From: an uncultured bacterium
GTDB lineage: Bacteria > Bacillota_I > Bacilli_A > Acholeplasmatales > Anaeroplasmataceae
NCBI GenBank assembly: GCA_949292525.1
Contig: CASEZJ010000004.1
Coordinates: 1 to 42,287, forward strand
Length of the DNA stretch: 42,287 bases
Direction of reading: 5' to 3'
The stretch's first letter is position 1, and the number at the start of each line of letters is the position of its first letter. This document shows, piece by piece, positions 16,490-25,679 of the stretch. The notes below the pieces were generated by a model. That model searched no databases and was not told the DNA's origin. It saw nothing but the letters and a program-made list of their open reading frames with translations. The translations under genes were made by a program, and so were the position numbers.

Positions 16490-17992
16490 GTGTCTAATAT
16501 TAACCAACATCAAACACCATTTGTGGATGCTTTAAATGAATATATAAATAATTCGATTTCACCATTTGATGTTCCTGGTCATCATATGGGAAATGTGGAT
16601 AATAAATTAAAAGATATAATAGGCGATATGGCATTTAAAGCTGATGTTAATGCACCTCGTGGACTAGATAATTTGAATCATCCGACAGGAGTTATAAAAA
16701 AAGCAGAACAATTGATGGCTGCCGCTTATGGAGCAAGAGAAGCATTTTTTTTAGTTAATGGAACTACAGTTGGAATCCAAGCGATGATTATGACTGTATG
16801 TAAAGCTAAAGATAAAATCATATTACCTCGTAATTGTCATAAATCAGCTATTAATGCTTTAATTTTAAGTGGAGCAATACCAATTTTCATAAGTCCTAAA
16901 TTTGATCTAAATTTAGAAATCGCTAATCAACCTACAATAAATGATTATATAAAAGCTATGGATGAAAATAAAGATGCTAAAGCTATATTTGTTATAAATC
17001 CAACTTATTTTGGAGCTTGTTTAGATCTAGTAACATTAGTTAAGGAAGCTCATAAACGCCATATTTTAGTGTTAGTTGATGAAGCACATGGTTCGCATTT
17101 TGCCTTTAATGAAAATGGTCCTACTAGCGCTATGAAAGCCTTAGCTGATGCTAGTAGTTGTAGTACACATAAAACTCTTGGTAGTTTAACTCAATCCTCA
17201 GTTTTATTAATTAATAGTGATAAAATTAGTCATTATGATATATTAAAAACTTTAAATATCTTAAACACAACTAGTCCTTCAAATGTTCTAATAGCTAGTT
17301 TAGATGCTGCTAGATATTATATGGCTATGCATGGTAAAGAAAGAATAGCAGAAATTATTAGTTTAGCTAATTATGCTAAAGAAAAAATCAATTTAATACC
17401 AGGATTTAAAGTTCGTGATAAGAAATATTTTACAGCTAATAGTCAATTTGATTATGATGAAACAAAATTAGTTATTGAATTAGAAAACATAAACTTAACT
17501 GGATTTGAACTTTATAATTTATTAAAAGATAAATATCGAATTCAAATGGAATTAGCTGAACAATATGTCGTTTTAGCTATTTTAGCTATAGGTTCTAAAA
17601 AAGAACATATTGATAATTTAATATTAGCTTTAGAAGATATTTCTAAATCATATTATAGTTCGGATATTAAATACCCAAAATATAAATTTAATGTTGATTA
17701 CCCACCTCAATTAGTAAGACCTAGAAGTGCGTATCATGCCCCACTTAAAAAGGTTAAATTAGACGATGCGGTTGGTAAAATTTCTAAAGAAGCTATTATG
17801 GTATATCCACCAGGAATTCCTCTTATAATACCTGGCGAAGTATTTACAAAACCACTTATTGAACATATTAAATATTATTTATCGACCGATGCAACTATCT
17901 TATCTGATTATGATGATGGTTATGTTTCAGTAATTGATGAAGAAAATTGGGAAAAATACCAAAAATATAGGGAGGAATTAGAAAATGATTAA
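16490..17992 (+). CDS. speA: Arginine decarboxylase (Orn/Lys/Arg decarboxylase fold)
   Basis: A PLP-dependent decarboxylase of the aspartate-aminotransferase fold (Bacillus SpeA/Cad type), 500 aa. The PLP lysine is Lys228 in CSTHKTLGSLTQS; VDEAHGSHF (196-204) supplies the Asp/His that contact the cofactor; PRNCHKSA is another family block. The start is GTG at 16490, 7 bp after AAAGAAGG. Sequence alone does not separate arginine, lysine and ornithine substrates, but the next two genes are agmatine deiminase and N-carbamoylputrescine amidase, so arginine to agmatine is strongly implied. Confidence 0.93.
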   Translation: MSNINQHQTPFVDALNEYINNSISPFDVPGHHMGNVDNKLKDIIGDMAFKADVNAPRGLDNLNHPTGVIKKAEQLMAAAYGAREAFFLVNGTTVGIQAMIMTVCKAKDKIILPRNCHKSAINALILSGAIPIFISPKFDLNLEIANQPTINDYIKAMDENKDAKAIFVINPTYFGACLDLVTLVKEAHKRHILVLVDEAHGSHFAFNENGPTSAMKALADASSCSTHKTLGSLTQSSVLLINSDKISHYDILKTLNILNTTSPSNVLIASLDAARYYMAMHGKERIAEIISLANYAKEKINLIPGFKVRDKKYFTANSQFDYDETKLVIELENINLTGFELYNLLKDKYRIQMELAEQYVVLAILAIGSKKEHIDNLILALEDISKSYYSSDIKYPKYKFNVDYPPQLVRPRSAYHAPLKKVKLDDAVGKISKEAIMVYPPGIPLIIPGEVFTKPLIEHIKYYLSTDATILSDYDDGYVSVIDEENWEKYQKYREELEND

Positions 17993-19043
17993 TTTTCCTT
18001 ATGAAGGCCAAAAGCATTTTGCAACAATTATTATGCTACCATATCGTAAAGATATTTGGCTTAATGCCGGAGACGATGCAAGAAAAACAATATTAGATAT
18101 GGCTAAAATAATTACTAAATATGAAAAGTTAATATTAATTGCTGATCCAAGTATTATAGATTTAATTAAAAAAGATTTTGCTTTAGCAAACATTACTATT
18201 ATAGAAGCTAAATACAATGATGCATGGGCAAGAGATATAATGCCACTTTTTGTGATTGAAGATAATAAACTAAAGGCAATAAGCTTTGATTTCAATGCCT
18301 GGGGTGGTAAAATAGATGGACTTTATGATAATTATGAAGATGATCGAAAAATAAAGACTACAATTTGCCAAAAATTAAACCTACCAGAGAAAAAGGTTTC
18401 CTTTATTTTAGAAGGTGGTTCAATTAATACCAATGGAAAAGGAGTATTATTAACTACAAAATCTTGTTTACTATCAGAAGGTAGAAATCCCCAGTATAGC
18501 AAAGAAGAAATTGAAAACATATTAAAAGAAAATTTAGGGTTAAATGAAATAATTTGGCTTGAAAATGGAATTGTTGATGATGAAACTAATGAACATGTTG
18601 ATAATATGGCTGTTTTTTTAGATGAAAACACTATTGCATTAGCTAGTAGTGAAAAAGGATTACAAGCTAAGTATTCTAAATCAGCTTACGATATGCTTAT
18701 AAAATTAGGATATAATGTAATTAAAATCCCTGTTCCAAATCCCGATTTATATTTAACTGAAGCTGAAGAAAAATTAATTATAATAGATAATGAAGCTAAA
18801 AAAAGATTATCTAACACTAAATTAGCCGCTAGCTATATTAATTTTTATCAAGGCGATAAATATATTCTTTTACCTCAATTTGGTGTTAAGGAAGATGATA
18901 TAGCCTATAATATTTTAAATGATTTTTATAAAGGAAATAAAACAATTTATCGTATAAACTCTAGATCTATTTTAGTTTCAGGAGGAAATATTCACTGCAT
19001 AACAATGCAAATACCGGAGGTTAAACATGAAAGTAAAAATTAG
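17985..19043 (+). CDS. aguA: Agmatine deiminase
   Basis: Hydrolyses agmatine to N-carbamoylputrescine and ammonia. It belongs to the peptidylarginine-deiminase-like family: NDAWARDIMP (early), FNAWGGK, EGGSINTNGKG, and the C-terminal GGNIHCITMQIP carrying catalytic Cys338. Length is 352 aa, normal. It overlaps the decarboxylase by 8 bp and the amidase by 17 bp, indicating tight coupling in a three-step arginine-to-putrescine pathway. Confidence 0.95.
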   Translation: MINFPYEGQKHFATIIMLPYRKDIWLNAGDDARKTILDMAKIITKYEKLILIADPSIIDLIKKDFALANITIIEAKYNDAWARDIMPLFVIEDNKLKAISFDFNAWGGKIDGLYDNYEDDRKIKTTICQKLNLPEKKVSFILEGGSINTNGKGVLLTTKSCLLSEGRNPQYSKEEIENILKENLGLNEIIWLENGIVDDETNEHVDNMAVFLDENTIALASSEKGLQAKYSKSAYDMLIKLGYNVIKIPVPNPDLYLTEAEEKLIIIDNEAKKRLSNTKLAASYINFYQGDKYILLPQFGVKEDDIAYNILNDFYKGNKTIYRINSRSILVSGGNIHCITMQIPEVKHESKN

Positions 19044-19884
19044 TGCAATACAAATGAAAATGACTAACAAAGAAAGTGAAAACATCAATAAAGCAGATAA
19101 ATTAATAAGAGAAGCAGTAAAAAAAGGTGCTAATATAGTTTTATTACCAGAACTATTTAGTAATTTATATTTTTGTCAAATAGAAGATTACGATCATTTT
19201 CTTTTAGCAAAACCTTATAAAAATAATGAAATGCTTAAGCATTTTAGTGCTTTAGCTAAAGAATTAAATGTTGTCTTACCGATTAGTTTTTTTGAAAAAG
19301 AAAGTAATTGTTTTTACAATTCGCTAGTTGTTTTTGATGCTGATGGTAAAGATTTAGGCATTTATCGTAAAACGCATATACCTACCGGACAATGCTATGA
19401 AGAAAAATTTTATTTTACTCCTGGTGATACAGGCTTTAAAGTTTTTAATACTAAATTTGGCCGTTTAGGTATTGGAATTTGTTGGGATCAATGGTTTCCG
19501 GAAACAGCTCGTATTTTAGCAATCAAGGGTGCGGAAATGTTATTATTTCCAACTGCTATAGGTAGTGAACCGGTATTAGATAAGGATAGTAAAGAACATT
19601 GGCAAAATGTCATGCTTGGACATGCCGCAAGTAATATTATGCCGCTTGTTGCTAGTAATCGGATTGGTGATGAAACTTATGGTAATTCTAGTATGAAGTT
19701 TTATGGTTCATCTTTTATAGCTAATGAAATTGGTAATAAAGTTTGTGAATTAACTAGAGATGAAGAAGGAATATTAATTGCTGAATTTGATTTAGATGAA
19801 ATTGCTAAGAAACGCTATAGTTGGGGTGTCTTTAGAGATAGAAGACCAGAAATGTATAAAGACATTTTAAAAAATAGTGAATAA
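19027..19884 (+). CDS. aguB: N-carbamoylputrescine amidase
   Basis: A nitrilase-superfamily hydrolase, 285 aa, releasing putrescine, CO2 and ammonia from N-carbamoylputrescine. The catalytic triad is visible as Glu42 (LLPELF), Lys115 (YRKTHIP) and Cys152 (GICWDQWFPE). Its ribosome site GGAGG (19016-19020) lies inside aguA. The chain ends 36 bp before a tRNA. Specificity follows from the neighbouring aguA. Confidence 0.95.
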   Translation: MKVKISAIQMKMTNKESENINKADKLIREAVKKGANIVLLPELFSNLYFCQIEDYDHFLLAKPYKNNEMLKHFSALAKELNVVLPISFFEKESNCFYNSLVVFDADGKDLGIYRKTHIPTGQCYEEKFYFTPGDTGFKVFNTKFGRLGIGICWDQWFPETARILAIKGAEMLLFPTAIGSEPVLDKDSKEHWQNVMLGHAASNIMPLVASNRIGDETYGNSSMKFYGSSFIANEIGNKVCELTRDEEGILIAEFDLDEIAKKRYSWGVFRDRRPEMYKDILKNSE

Positions 19885-19893
19885 TTAACAAAA

Positions 19894-19916
19894 ATAGCGT
19901 ATAATATATGCGCTAT
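19894..19916 (+). promoter_or_regulatory. Palindrome and -10 box before tRNA-Gln
   Basis: ATAGCG (19894-19899) and CGCTAT (19911-19916) flank a perfect TATAAT (19900-19905), and the stem can extend to 10 bp with one G-T pair. A matching -35 is weak. It may be the tRNA promoter, a processing stem or both. Confidence 0.45.
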
Positions 19917-19920
19917 TCAT

Positions 19921-19995
19921 AGAAGCATCGCCAAGTGGAAAGGCAAGGGACTCTGACTCCCTCAGACGTTGGTTCGAATCCAACTGCTTCTGCCA
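19921..19995 (+). tRNA. tRNA-Gln (anticodon CTG)
   Basis: Acceptor AGAAGCA pairs with TGCTTCT; the D-arm GCCAAGTGGAAAGGC is typical of tRNA-Gln; the anticodon stem AGGGA/TCCCT encloses CTCTGAC (anticodon CTG, reading CAG); GGTTCGAATCC T-arm; discriminator G; encoded CCA. Confidence 0.93.
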
Positions 19996-20047
19996 AATTG
20001 ATTTTAACAAGCCTAGGCTTGATTATCTATAATAAAGGAGCAAAGAA

Positions 20048-20302
20048 ATGATTTTTTATAGTGTTGTAGCCATTATTTTAGGCATAGTCTTAATTGTTTA
20101 TGCAATAAAATTAAATATTAATAAAGAGAATATAAAAAGTATACCGATTTATATCATTGCATTAATGTATCTTGGAGTTGGTATATATGGTTTTTTCATA
20201 AATAAAGATTATGACTGGGTAATCATATTAGCCTTAATTGTAATTTGCATCATTACATTAATAGTATTCGGGATTTTATTTAAAAAAGAATCAAATAACT
20301 AA
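20048..20302 (+). CDS. Small membrane protein, function unknown
   Basis: An 84-aa protein with three hydrophobic segments (about 2-20, 32-50 and 56-77) and a charged tail (KKESNN). A good AAGGAG site (20036-20041) precedes the ATG, and a strong terminator follows. It lies alone between a tRNA and the potABCD regulator. I recognise no family. It may be transcribed from the tRNA promoter, since no separate promoter is evident. Confidence 0.7.
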   Translation: MIFYSVVAIILGIVLIVYAIKLNINKENIKSIPIYIIALMYLGVGIYGFFINKDYDWVIILALIVICIITLIVFGILFKKESNN

Positions 20303-20325
20303 GCGTTAAGCCTAGTTATTTTTTT
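20293..20325 (+). terminator. Terminator of the small membrane protein gene
   Basis: A 9-bp stem (AAATAACTA at 20293-20301 with TAGTTATTT at 20313-20321) followed by a T run. It overlaps the stop codon. Confidence 0.8.
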
Positions 20326-20380
20326 ACTTGTTATGTTTAGTAACTCTTAATTATTTGTTTAATAAATCTAATTTTTTATG

Positions 20381-20409
20381 TTGCTAATAAATATGATTTT
20401 TGTTATAAT
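20381..20409 (+). promoter_or_regulatory. Promoter of the regulator-potABCD operon
   Basis: TTGCTA (20381-20386), 17-bp spacer, TATAAT (20404-20409), with an extended -10 TG at 20401-20402. Confidence 0.8.
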
Positions 20410-20412
20410 CAG

Positions 20413-20432
20413 TTTAGTTATTTTTAACTAAA
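20413..20432 (+). promoter_or_regulatory. Probable XRE-cupin operator
   Basis: TTTAGTTA (20413-20420) and TAACTAAA (20425-20432) form a perfect 8-bp inverted repeat with a TTTT centre. It starts 3 bp after the -10 box, covering the transcription start of the regulator gene, so autorepression is likely. Confidence 0.6.
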
Positions 20433-20460
20433 AGTTTATAATTATAAAACGGAGAAATAT

Positions 20461-20994
20461 ATGGAAATAGGTAAGAAAATTAAAGAACGCCGAATTATTT
20501 TACAACTTACACAAGAAGAATTGGCTAATAGATGTGAATTAACAAAAGGCTATATATCACAACTAGAAAATGATAAGACTGATCCATCGATCGAGACACT
20601 TAAAATTATTTTAGATGCACTTGGAATGTCATTTGCAAGTTTCTTTAAAGAAGAGGAACAACAACAAATTAAATTTAGTGAAGATGAACAGTTAGATAAA
20701 GATTTTGGTGGGTATATTCAAAGCTGGTTAGTACCATCAGCTCAAAGTTTAGCTATGGAACCAATCTATGTTAAGATTAAGCCAAAGATGAAGACAGTTG
20801 TAGATTTACCACATGACGGTGAAGAGTTTGGGTATGTTATAACCGGAATGATAAATCTATATTATGGTGATCAAGTTATAAAAATTAATAAAGGTGAGTC
20901 ATTTTATTTTAAGACAAATAAACAACATTATATTCAAAATATAGGCGATGATGAAGCCCAAATAATATGGGTATCATACCCTCCTAATTTTTAG
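20461..20994 (+). CDS. XRE-family regulator with C-terminal cupin domain (PuuR-like)
   Basis: A 177-aa transcription regulator. Residues 1-62 are an XRE helix-turn-helix ([31 protein letters not shown]); residues 105-175 are a cupin ([10 protein letters not shown] ... YYGDQVI ... [16 protein letters not shown]). This arrangement matches PuuR-type regulators that sense polyamines or related small molecules. It is the first gene before potABCD, with a promoter-overlapping palindrome in front. The ligand is inferred from the neighbours. Control of the upstream speA-aguA-aguB unit is possible, but no second copy of the palindrome was found there. Confidence 0.88.
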   Translation: MEIGKKIKERRIILQLTQEELANRCELTKGYISQLENDKTDPSIETLKIILDALGMSFASFFKEEEQQQIKFSEDEQLDKDFGGYIQSWLVPSAQSLAMEPIYVKIKPKMKTVVDLPHDGEEFGYVITGMINLYYGDQVIKINKGESFYFKTNKQHYIQNIGDDEAQIIWVSYPPNF

Positions 20995-21005
20995 AGGTGA
21001 AGTAT

Positions 21006-22535
21006 ATGGCAAAAAAATTAATTGAGTTAAAAAATATAAAGAAAAGCTTTAATGATAATACAGTAATAAAAGATTTGAGTTTATATATAAACGAAAATGA
21101 ATTTATAACCCTACTAGGACCTTCAGGATGTGGTAAAACCACATTATTAAGAATAATTGGCGGATTTGAGGAACCAGATAGTGGTGAAGTGGTTTTGGAT
21201 GGAGTTAAAATCAATGATGTGCCAGCTCATTTAAGACCGGTAAATACGGTGTTTCAGAGGTATGCATTATTTCCGCATTTAAATGTTTTTGACAATGTGG
21301 CATTTGGTTTAAGAAATTTTAATAGAACTATTTCCGATCTTAAAACAAGAGTATCACGTAAATATGAGGCAAACCGTAAAGAAATAGAAGGTAAATTGAA
21401 GTTAAAAAATATAACTAAAGAAGATAAAATAAATTTAAAATACGAATTAAAAAAGCTAAAACAACAAATTAAAGATGAAGTCTTAAGCGAAAAAAACAAT
21501 TTAATAAGTAAAGGTCTAACTGAAGTTGAAGAAAAATATGAAAAAATAATTACTGAATTAGATAGACAAATAGATATAGAATGGGATAAAGATGAAGAAG
21601 TAAAGGCTGCTAAAATTCGCTTAAAAGAAATTGATGAATTAGTTTCAGAAGCGGTTGAAAACGGGGCAAAAGAAGAAAAAGAATATAAAAAATATGAAGC
21701 AGAGATCAAGCAATTAAAAAACATAGCTAAATGGACGAAACTTACAGAACTTGAAAATAAAAAGAAACAAGCTTTAAAAGATAAAGCACTAGAAATTAAG
21801 AGTGCTAAATCCTTAATGAAAAATAAAAAACAAATTAAAGATGCCGTACTTAGTGCATTAAAATTAGTAAAACTAGAAGGTTTTGAATATCGTAAAATAG
21901 ATGCAATGTCAGGCGGGCAACAACAAAGAGTAGCTATTGCTAGAGCTATTGTTAATAAGCCTAAAATTTTATTATTAGATGAACCATTAGCTGCGCTTGA
22001 TTTAAAGCTACGTCAGGCTATGCAATATGAGTTAAAAGCAATGCAAAAAGAACTTGGTATTACTTTTATATTCGTTACTCACGACCAAGAAGAAGCACTT
22101 ACAATGAGCGATACAATAGTGGTTATGAATGAAGGGGAAATATTACAAATCGGGACACCTGAAGATATATATAATGAGCCTAAAAATCGCTTTGTAGCAA
22201 ACTTTATTGGTGAATCAAATATAATAAGAGGTAAATATTTAGGCGATAAAGAAGTTGAATTTTTAGGTGAAAAATTTCTTTGTGTTGATGATAATTTTGT
22301 TAAAAATGAAGAAGTTGATGTGGTAATTAGACCAGAAGATTTTGACATAGTAGAATTAGATGAAGCTAAATTAATTGGTGTAGTTGAGCATGTAATTTTT
22401 AAAGGAATTCATTTTGAAATTACAGCTAATGTTAAAGGAAATAAATTTATAATTCGTAAATATGAATTATTCCATGAGGGTGATCAAATTGGTTTAATGG
22501 TTGATCCTCATGAAATTCATTTGATGAAGGTGTAG
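21006..22535 (+). CDS. potA: Spermidine/putrescine ABC transporter ATPase with long coiled-coil insertion
   Basis: ATPase of polyamine uptake, 509 aa against about 350-380 in most bacteria. Walker [10 protein letters not shown] (about 37-45), Q-loop [11 protein letters not shown] (Gln84), signature MSGGQQQR (301-308), Walker B ILLLDEP and the switch THDQEEA are intact, followed by a C-terminal TOBE-like domain. Between VAFGLR (about 103) and the signature is an insertion of roughly 180 residues, very rich in Lys/Glu and predicted to form long coiled coils. From memory, some Mycoplasma PotA proteins are also unusually long. ATG 21006 is preferred over GTG 20997 because GAGGTGA (20994-21000) overlaps the GTG. 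First transporter gene of potABCD. Confidence 0.94.
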   Translation: MAKKLIELKNIKKSFNDNTVIKDLSLYINENEFITLLGPSGCGKTTLLRIIGGFEEPDSGEVVLDGVKINDVPAHLRPVNTVFQRYALFPHLNVFDNVAFGLRNFNRTISDLKTRVSRKYEANRKEIEGKLKLKNITKEDKINLKYELKKLKQQIKDEVLSEKNNLISKGLTEVEEKYEKIITELDRQIDIEWDKDEEVKAAKIRLKEIDELVSEAVENGAKEEKEYKKYEAEIKQLKNIAKWTKLTELENKKKQALKDKALEIKSAKSLMKNKKQIKDAVLSALKLVKLEGFEYRKIDAMSGGQQQRVAIARAIVNKPKILLLDEPLAALDLKLRQAMQYELKAMQKELGITFIFVTHDQEEALTMSDTIVVMNEGEILQIGTPEDIYNEPKNRFVANFIGESNIIRGKYLGDKEVEFLGEKFLCVDDNFVKNEEVDVVIRPEDFDIVELDEAKLIGVVEHVIFKGIHFEITANVKGNKFIIRKYELFHEGDQIGLMVDPHEIHLMKV

Positions 22536-22536
22536 T

Positions 22537-23382
22537 ATGAAAAAATATAATAAATTAGCTATACCATATGTTGTTTGGATGCTAGTTTTAACTGGCATTC
22601 CGATTATTTTAATGCTTTTCTTTAGCGTTTCTAATACGGAAAGTTTTTCGACTTATACATTTAAATTTGCTGATTTTGCGTTCTCACTAACCCATGGTAG
22701 CATTGCCTTTTCTGGCGTGTTTTTTAAAGCATTTTTAAGAAGTTTTGGCTATGCTTTAATTGCTACAATATGTACATTTTTAATTGGCTATCCAATTGCA
22801 TATATTATATCTAGAATGCAATCTAAATATAAATTTATTATTTTATTAATTTTTATTTTACCGATGTGGACAAATATGTTATTAAGAATTCAAACCTTAA
22901 ATAATTTATTTAAGCCAAATTCTTTTTTATCAAACACATTTGGTATATCTATCGATTTAACAGAATATAAATCATTAAAAATAATTTTAGTAATGACAAT
23001 AGTATATTTGCCATTTATGATATTTCCGTGTTATACAGTATTAGAAAAAATGGACCGAACATTATTAGAAGCAAGTCAAGATTTAGGAGCATCTAAAGTT
23101 AAATCATTCTTTAAAATAACTTTCCCATTAAGTATTAAAGGTGCCTTCAGTGGCTTTATTATGGTCTTCCTACCATGCGCAATGGGATTCACTATACCGC
23201 AAATTGTAACTGATGGTGATCCTAATTATGCAATGCTAGGTCAATTAATAGAAAGACAATTTATGTCATCAAGCCCAGCTTATAATGTAGGAAGTTTAAT
23301 GAGTCTATTTATTTTAATTTTTACTTTAGGTTCTATTTATTTAATTGGTAAAGTAGATAAGGAGGGGGAAACATTACTATGA
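22537..23382 (+). CDS. potB: Spermidine/putrescine ABC transporter permease
   Basis: Inner permease subunit, 281 aa with six predicted helices. The ATPase-coupling EAA loop is EASQDLGASKVKSFFKITFP (about 177-196). It starts 1 bp after the potA stop and overlaps potC by ATGA. The pairing with potC and the lipoprotein matches polyamine (PotABCD) transporters. Confidence 0.94.
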   Translation: MKKYNKLAIPYVVWMLVLTGIPIILMLFFSVSNTESFSTYTFKFADFAFSLTHGSIAFSGVFFKAFLRSFGYALIATICTFLIGYPIAYIISRMQSKYKFIILLIFILPMWTNMLLRIQTLNNLFKPNSFLSNTFGISIDLTEYKSLKIILVMTIVYLPFMIFPCYTVLEKMDRTLLEASQDLGASKVKSFFKITFPLSIKGAFSGFIMVFLPCAMGFTIPQIVTDGDPNYAMLGQLIERQFMSSSPAYNVGSLMSLFILIFTLGSIYLIGKVDKEGETLL

Positions 23383-24212
23383 AGCAAAAACAAAAAAAAT
23401 TAATAATTAAAATTATAGCTTGTGTGTTCCTTGTTGCCGTATTATTATTTACCTATCTACCAATTATAATTATAGCATTGACGAGCATTTCAAATGATTT
23501 ATTTGGCTTATCTATGACTAAACCAACGTTTATATGGTATCAAACAATGTGGAAGTCAAGATCACTCATGAATGCGATTGTTTATACATTACAAATATCA
23601 ATTTGTTCAACTATAATTTCAATAATATTTGGAACAATTTCCGCAATCGGGATTCATAATTTAAACCGAAAAACTAAACAAAAAGTAATAATGCTAAACA
23701 ATGTACCAATCTTAAATACCGATATAGTTTCAGCAGTTTTTTTGTTAATAATTTTTCAATTAGTCGGAATGATAGTAGGTAGAAGTGTGTTTGGTTTTAC
23801 CACAACCCTAATTGCTCACGTGTTATTTTCTACCCCTTATGTTATACTTAGCGTATTACCAAAATTAAATTCTATTAATAATGATTCACTTTATGAAGCT
23901 AGTTTAGATCTTGGTTGTTCGCCAACTAAAACAATATTTAAGATTGTTATTCCAAATATTAAAACAGGTGTAATTACAGGTGGCTTATTAGCTTTTACGA
24001 TGAGTATAGATGATTTTATAATTACTTATTTTGTAACTGGAAAAAGGCAAAATTTTTCAACTTGGTTATACGGTTCATTACGAACATTAAGAAACGGTTT
24101 ATGGAATCAAGCTTGTGCGTATAATACACTATTAATAATTATAACTATAGTTATTGTTTTTGGTTATCAGTTTATTGTTTTAAGCAAAAATAAGCGAGGA
24201 ACAAAGAAATGA
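23379..24212 (+). CDS. potC: Spermidine/putrescine ABC transporter permease
   Basis: Second permease, 277 aa, six helices. Its EAA loop is EASLDLGCSPTKTIFKIVIP. SIDDFIITYFVTG, a block typical of PotC, is present. It overlaps potB and potD by 4 bp each. Confidence 0.94.
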   Translation: MKQKQKKLIIKIIACVFLVAVLLFTYLPIIIIALTSISNDLFGLSMTKPTFIWYQTMWKSRSLMNAIVYTLQISICSTIISIIFGTISAIGIHNLNRKTKQKVIMLNNVPILNTDIVSAVFLLIIFQLVGMIVGRSVFGFTTTLIAHVLFSTPYVILSVLPKLNSINNDSLYEASLDLGCSPTKTIFKIVIPNIKTGVITGGLLAFTMSIDDFIITYFVTGKRQNFSTWLYGSLRTLRNGLWNQACAYNTLLIIITIVIVFGYQFIVLSKNKRGTKK

Positions 24213-25330
24213 AAAAGGTTATTATTACAGGATTTATTACATGTCTAATCTTAATTTTAAGCAGTTGTTCATACTATCAGGAGTTAATCATTTTAAATTG
24301 GCAAGATTATTTATCATATGACTTAATAACTAAATTTGAAGAAGAAAATAACTGTATCGTTACTGAACTAACTACTACTAGTAATGAAAATATGTATAAT
24401 GATATTTTAAATCGAAGAGTACCATATGATATTGTTATTCCTTCTGATTATATGATTGATAAACTATATAAAAATAATTTATTAAAAGAAATTGATTTTG
24501 CTAAGTTATCTAACTATGATGAAAATATGTTTGTTTTAGAACTACAAGAGTTAATGTATAACCAAGCAAATAGACATTATAAAAGATATTATATTCCTTA
24601 TTTTTGGGGTAGCCTTGGAATAATGTATAGCACTAAAAACTATCCTAATTTAGGAGAAATTGTCGAAGAACATGGCTGGGCTGTATTCTATGAAGATGTT
24701 TTACCAAATGGTTGTAAAGTTGGTATGTATGATTCGAGTAGAGATGCGTTTGCATGTGCTGAATTATATTTAGGGTACAGTTTAAATGACACTGATAAAA
24801 ATCATCTTGATATTTGTGCTGATTTAATTGCAAGTAGAAAATTTTCTAAATGGGGAACAGATGATCTTAAAATTGATGTATCAGCCGGAAATCTTGATAT
24901 AGCATTAGTTTATTCAGGTGATTTTTTTGATGCATGGTATGCTGATAGTGAAGGTGAAAATAGTAGTAATGTTGAAACATATAGTATTTATGCTCCAACA
25001 TCAGCAAACAATGTGTTTTACGATGGAATGGTAATTCCAATAACTAGTCAAGAAACTGAATTAGCGTATAAATTTATTGATTTTATGTTAGAATATGAAA
25101 ACAGTTATCTAAATACTGAGGCAGTAGGATATTGCCCAACATTACAAAGTGTCTATGATGAAATTTTTAGTAGCGATGATTGGCTTGATGTAACTAGCAT
25201 AACTGCATATAATCCAGCACTAATAGTTGATGAAGCTAAGGAAAAAGCTGAAGTGTATTTAGACTTAGGTAATGAAACATATCGTTACATGGAAAATTTA
25301 TATAATAATAAAATTCGCTTTGGGAATTAA
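24209..25330 (+). CDS. potD: Spermidine/putrescine-binding lipoprotein
   Basis: Extracytoplasmic solute-binding protein, 373 aa. A lipoprotein signal ends at lipobox LSSC (Cys20), followed by the PotD start ILNWQDYLSYDLITKFEEE. VPYDIVIPSDYMI and AYKFIDFMLEYEN are family blocks; acidic and aromatic residues suit polyamine binding. The last gene of the operon, followed by a terminator at once. Preference for spermidine over putrescine cannot be told from sequence. Confidence 0.94.
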   Translation: MKKVIITGFITCLILILSSCSYYQELIILNWQDYLSYDLITKFEEENNCIVTELTTTSNENMYNDILNRRVPYDIVIPSDYMIDKLYKNNLLKEIDFAKLSNYDENMFVLELQELMYNQANRHYKRYYIPYFWGSLGIMYSTKNYPNLGEIVEEHGWAVFYEDVLPNGCKVGMYDSSRDAFACAELYLGYSLNDTDKNHLDICADLIASRKFSKWGTDDLKIDVSAGNLDIALVYSGDFFDAWYADSEGENSSNVETYSIYAPTSANNVFYDGMVIPITSQETELAYKFIDFMLEYENSYLNTEAVGYCPTLQSVYDEIFSSDDWLDVTSITAYNPALIVDEAKEKAEVYLDLGNETYRYMENLYNNKIRFGN

Positions 25331-25333
25331 ATT

Positions 25334-25361
25334 ATGCTAGCATTTATTGCTGGCATTTTTT
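25334..25361 (+). terminator. Terminator of the pot operon
   Basis: A 9-bp stem with one G-T pair (ATGCTAGCA at 25334-25342, TGCTGGCAT at 25348-25356) plus a T run. Confidence 0.85.
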
Positions 25362-25679
25362 ACTGAGTGTCTATACATATAAATGGATAAAAAAATATTT
25401 CAAAGCATAACTAGTAATTAAAACTAAATAATAGATTAACAACAACCATATAAATAGAAATAAAAGTACAAGAAATAGTTATCATATCTATGTTGTTTGT
25501 TAAAATTATATTACTTTATTTTCCACTTAAAATAATGTAAAATATAGCTACTGAAGAACGATAAAATAATTTCAATAGCTATCTAGTATTCAAAACTGGA
25601 TAAAATAGTATATATAATTATATATTACAATATTGATATTGTTGTATATTGTTTTAAAAATAACGAAAGGAATGAAAAA
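25362..25679 (+). other. Intergenic region with imperfect repeats and a palindrome
   Basis: No gene is seen. The plus strand is A-rich. It holds two copies of an imperfect repeat (minus-strand GTTTT-RAW-TACTAG, near 25380-25420 and 25560-25600), and a 16-bp palindrome with 7-bp arms (ACAATAT/ATATTGT, 25627-25642). A possible -10, TATATT (25645-25650), precedes the kinase gene, but no good -35 is visible. Confidence 0.5.

Noticed and set aside
21254-21724. A 156-codon frame on the minus strand, rich in Ser and Phe
   Set aside because: It lies wholly inside the PotA coiled-coil insertion; the Ser/Phe richness is the complement of Lys/Glu codons, and it has no ribosome site.
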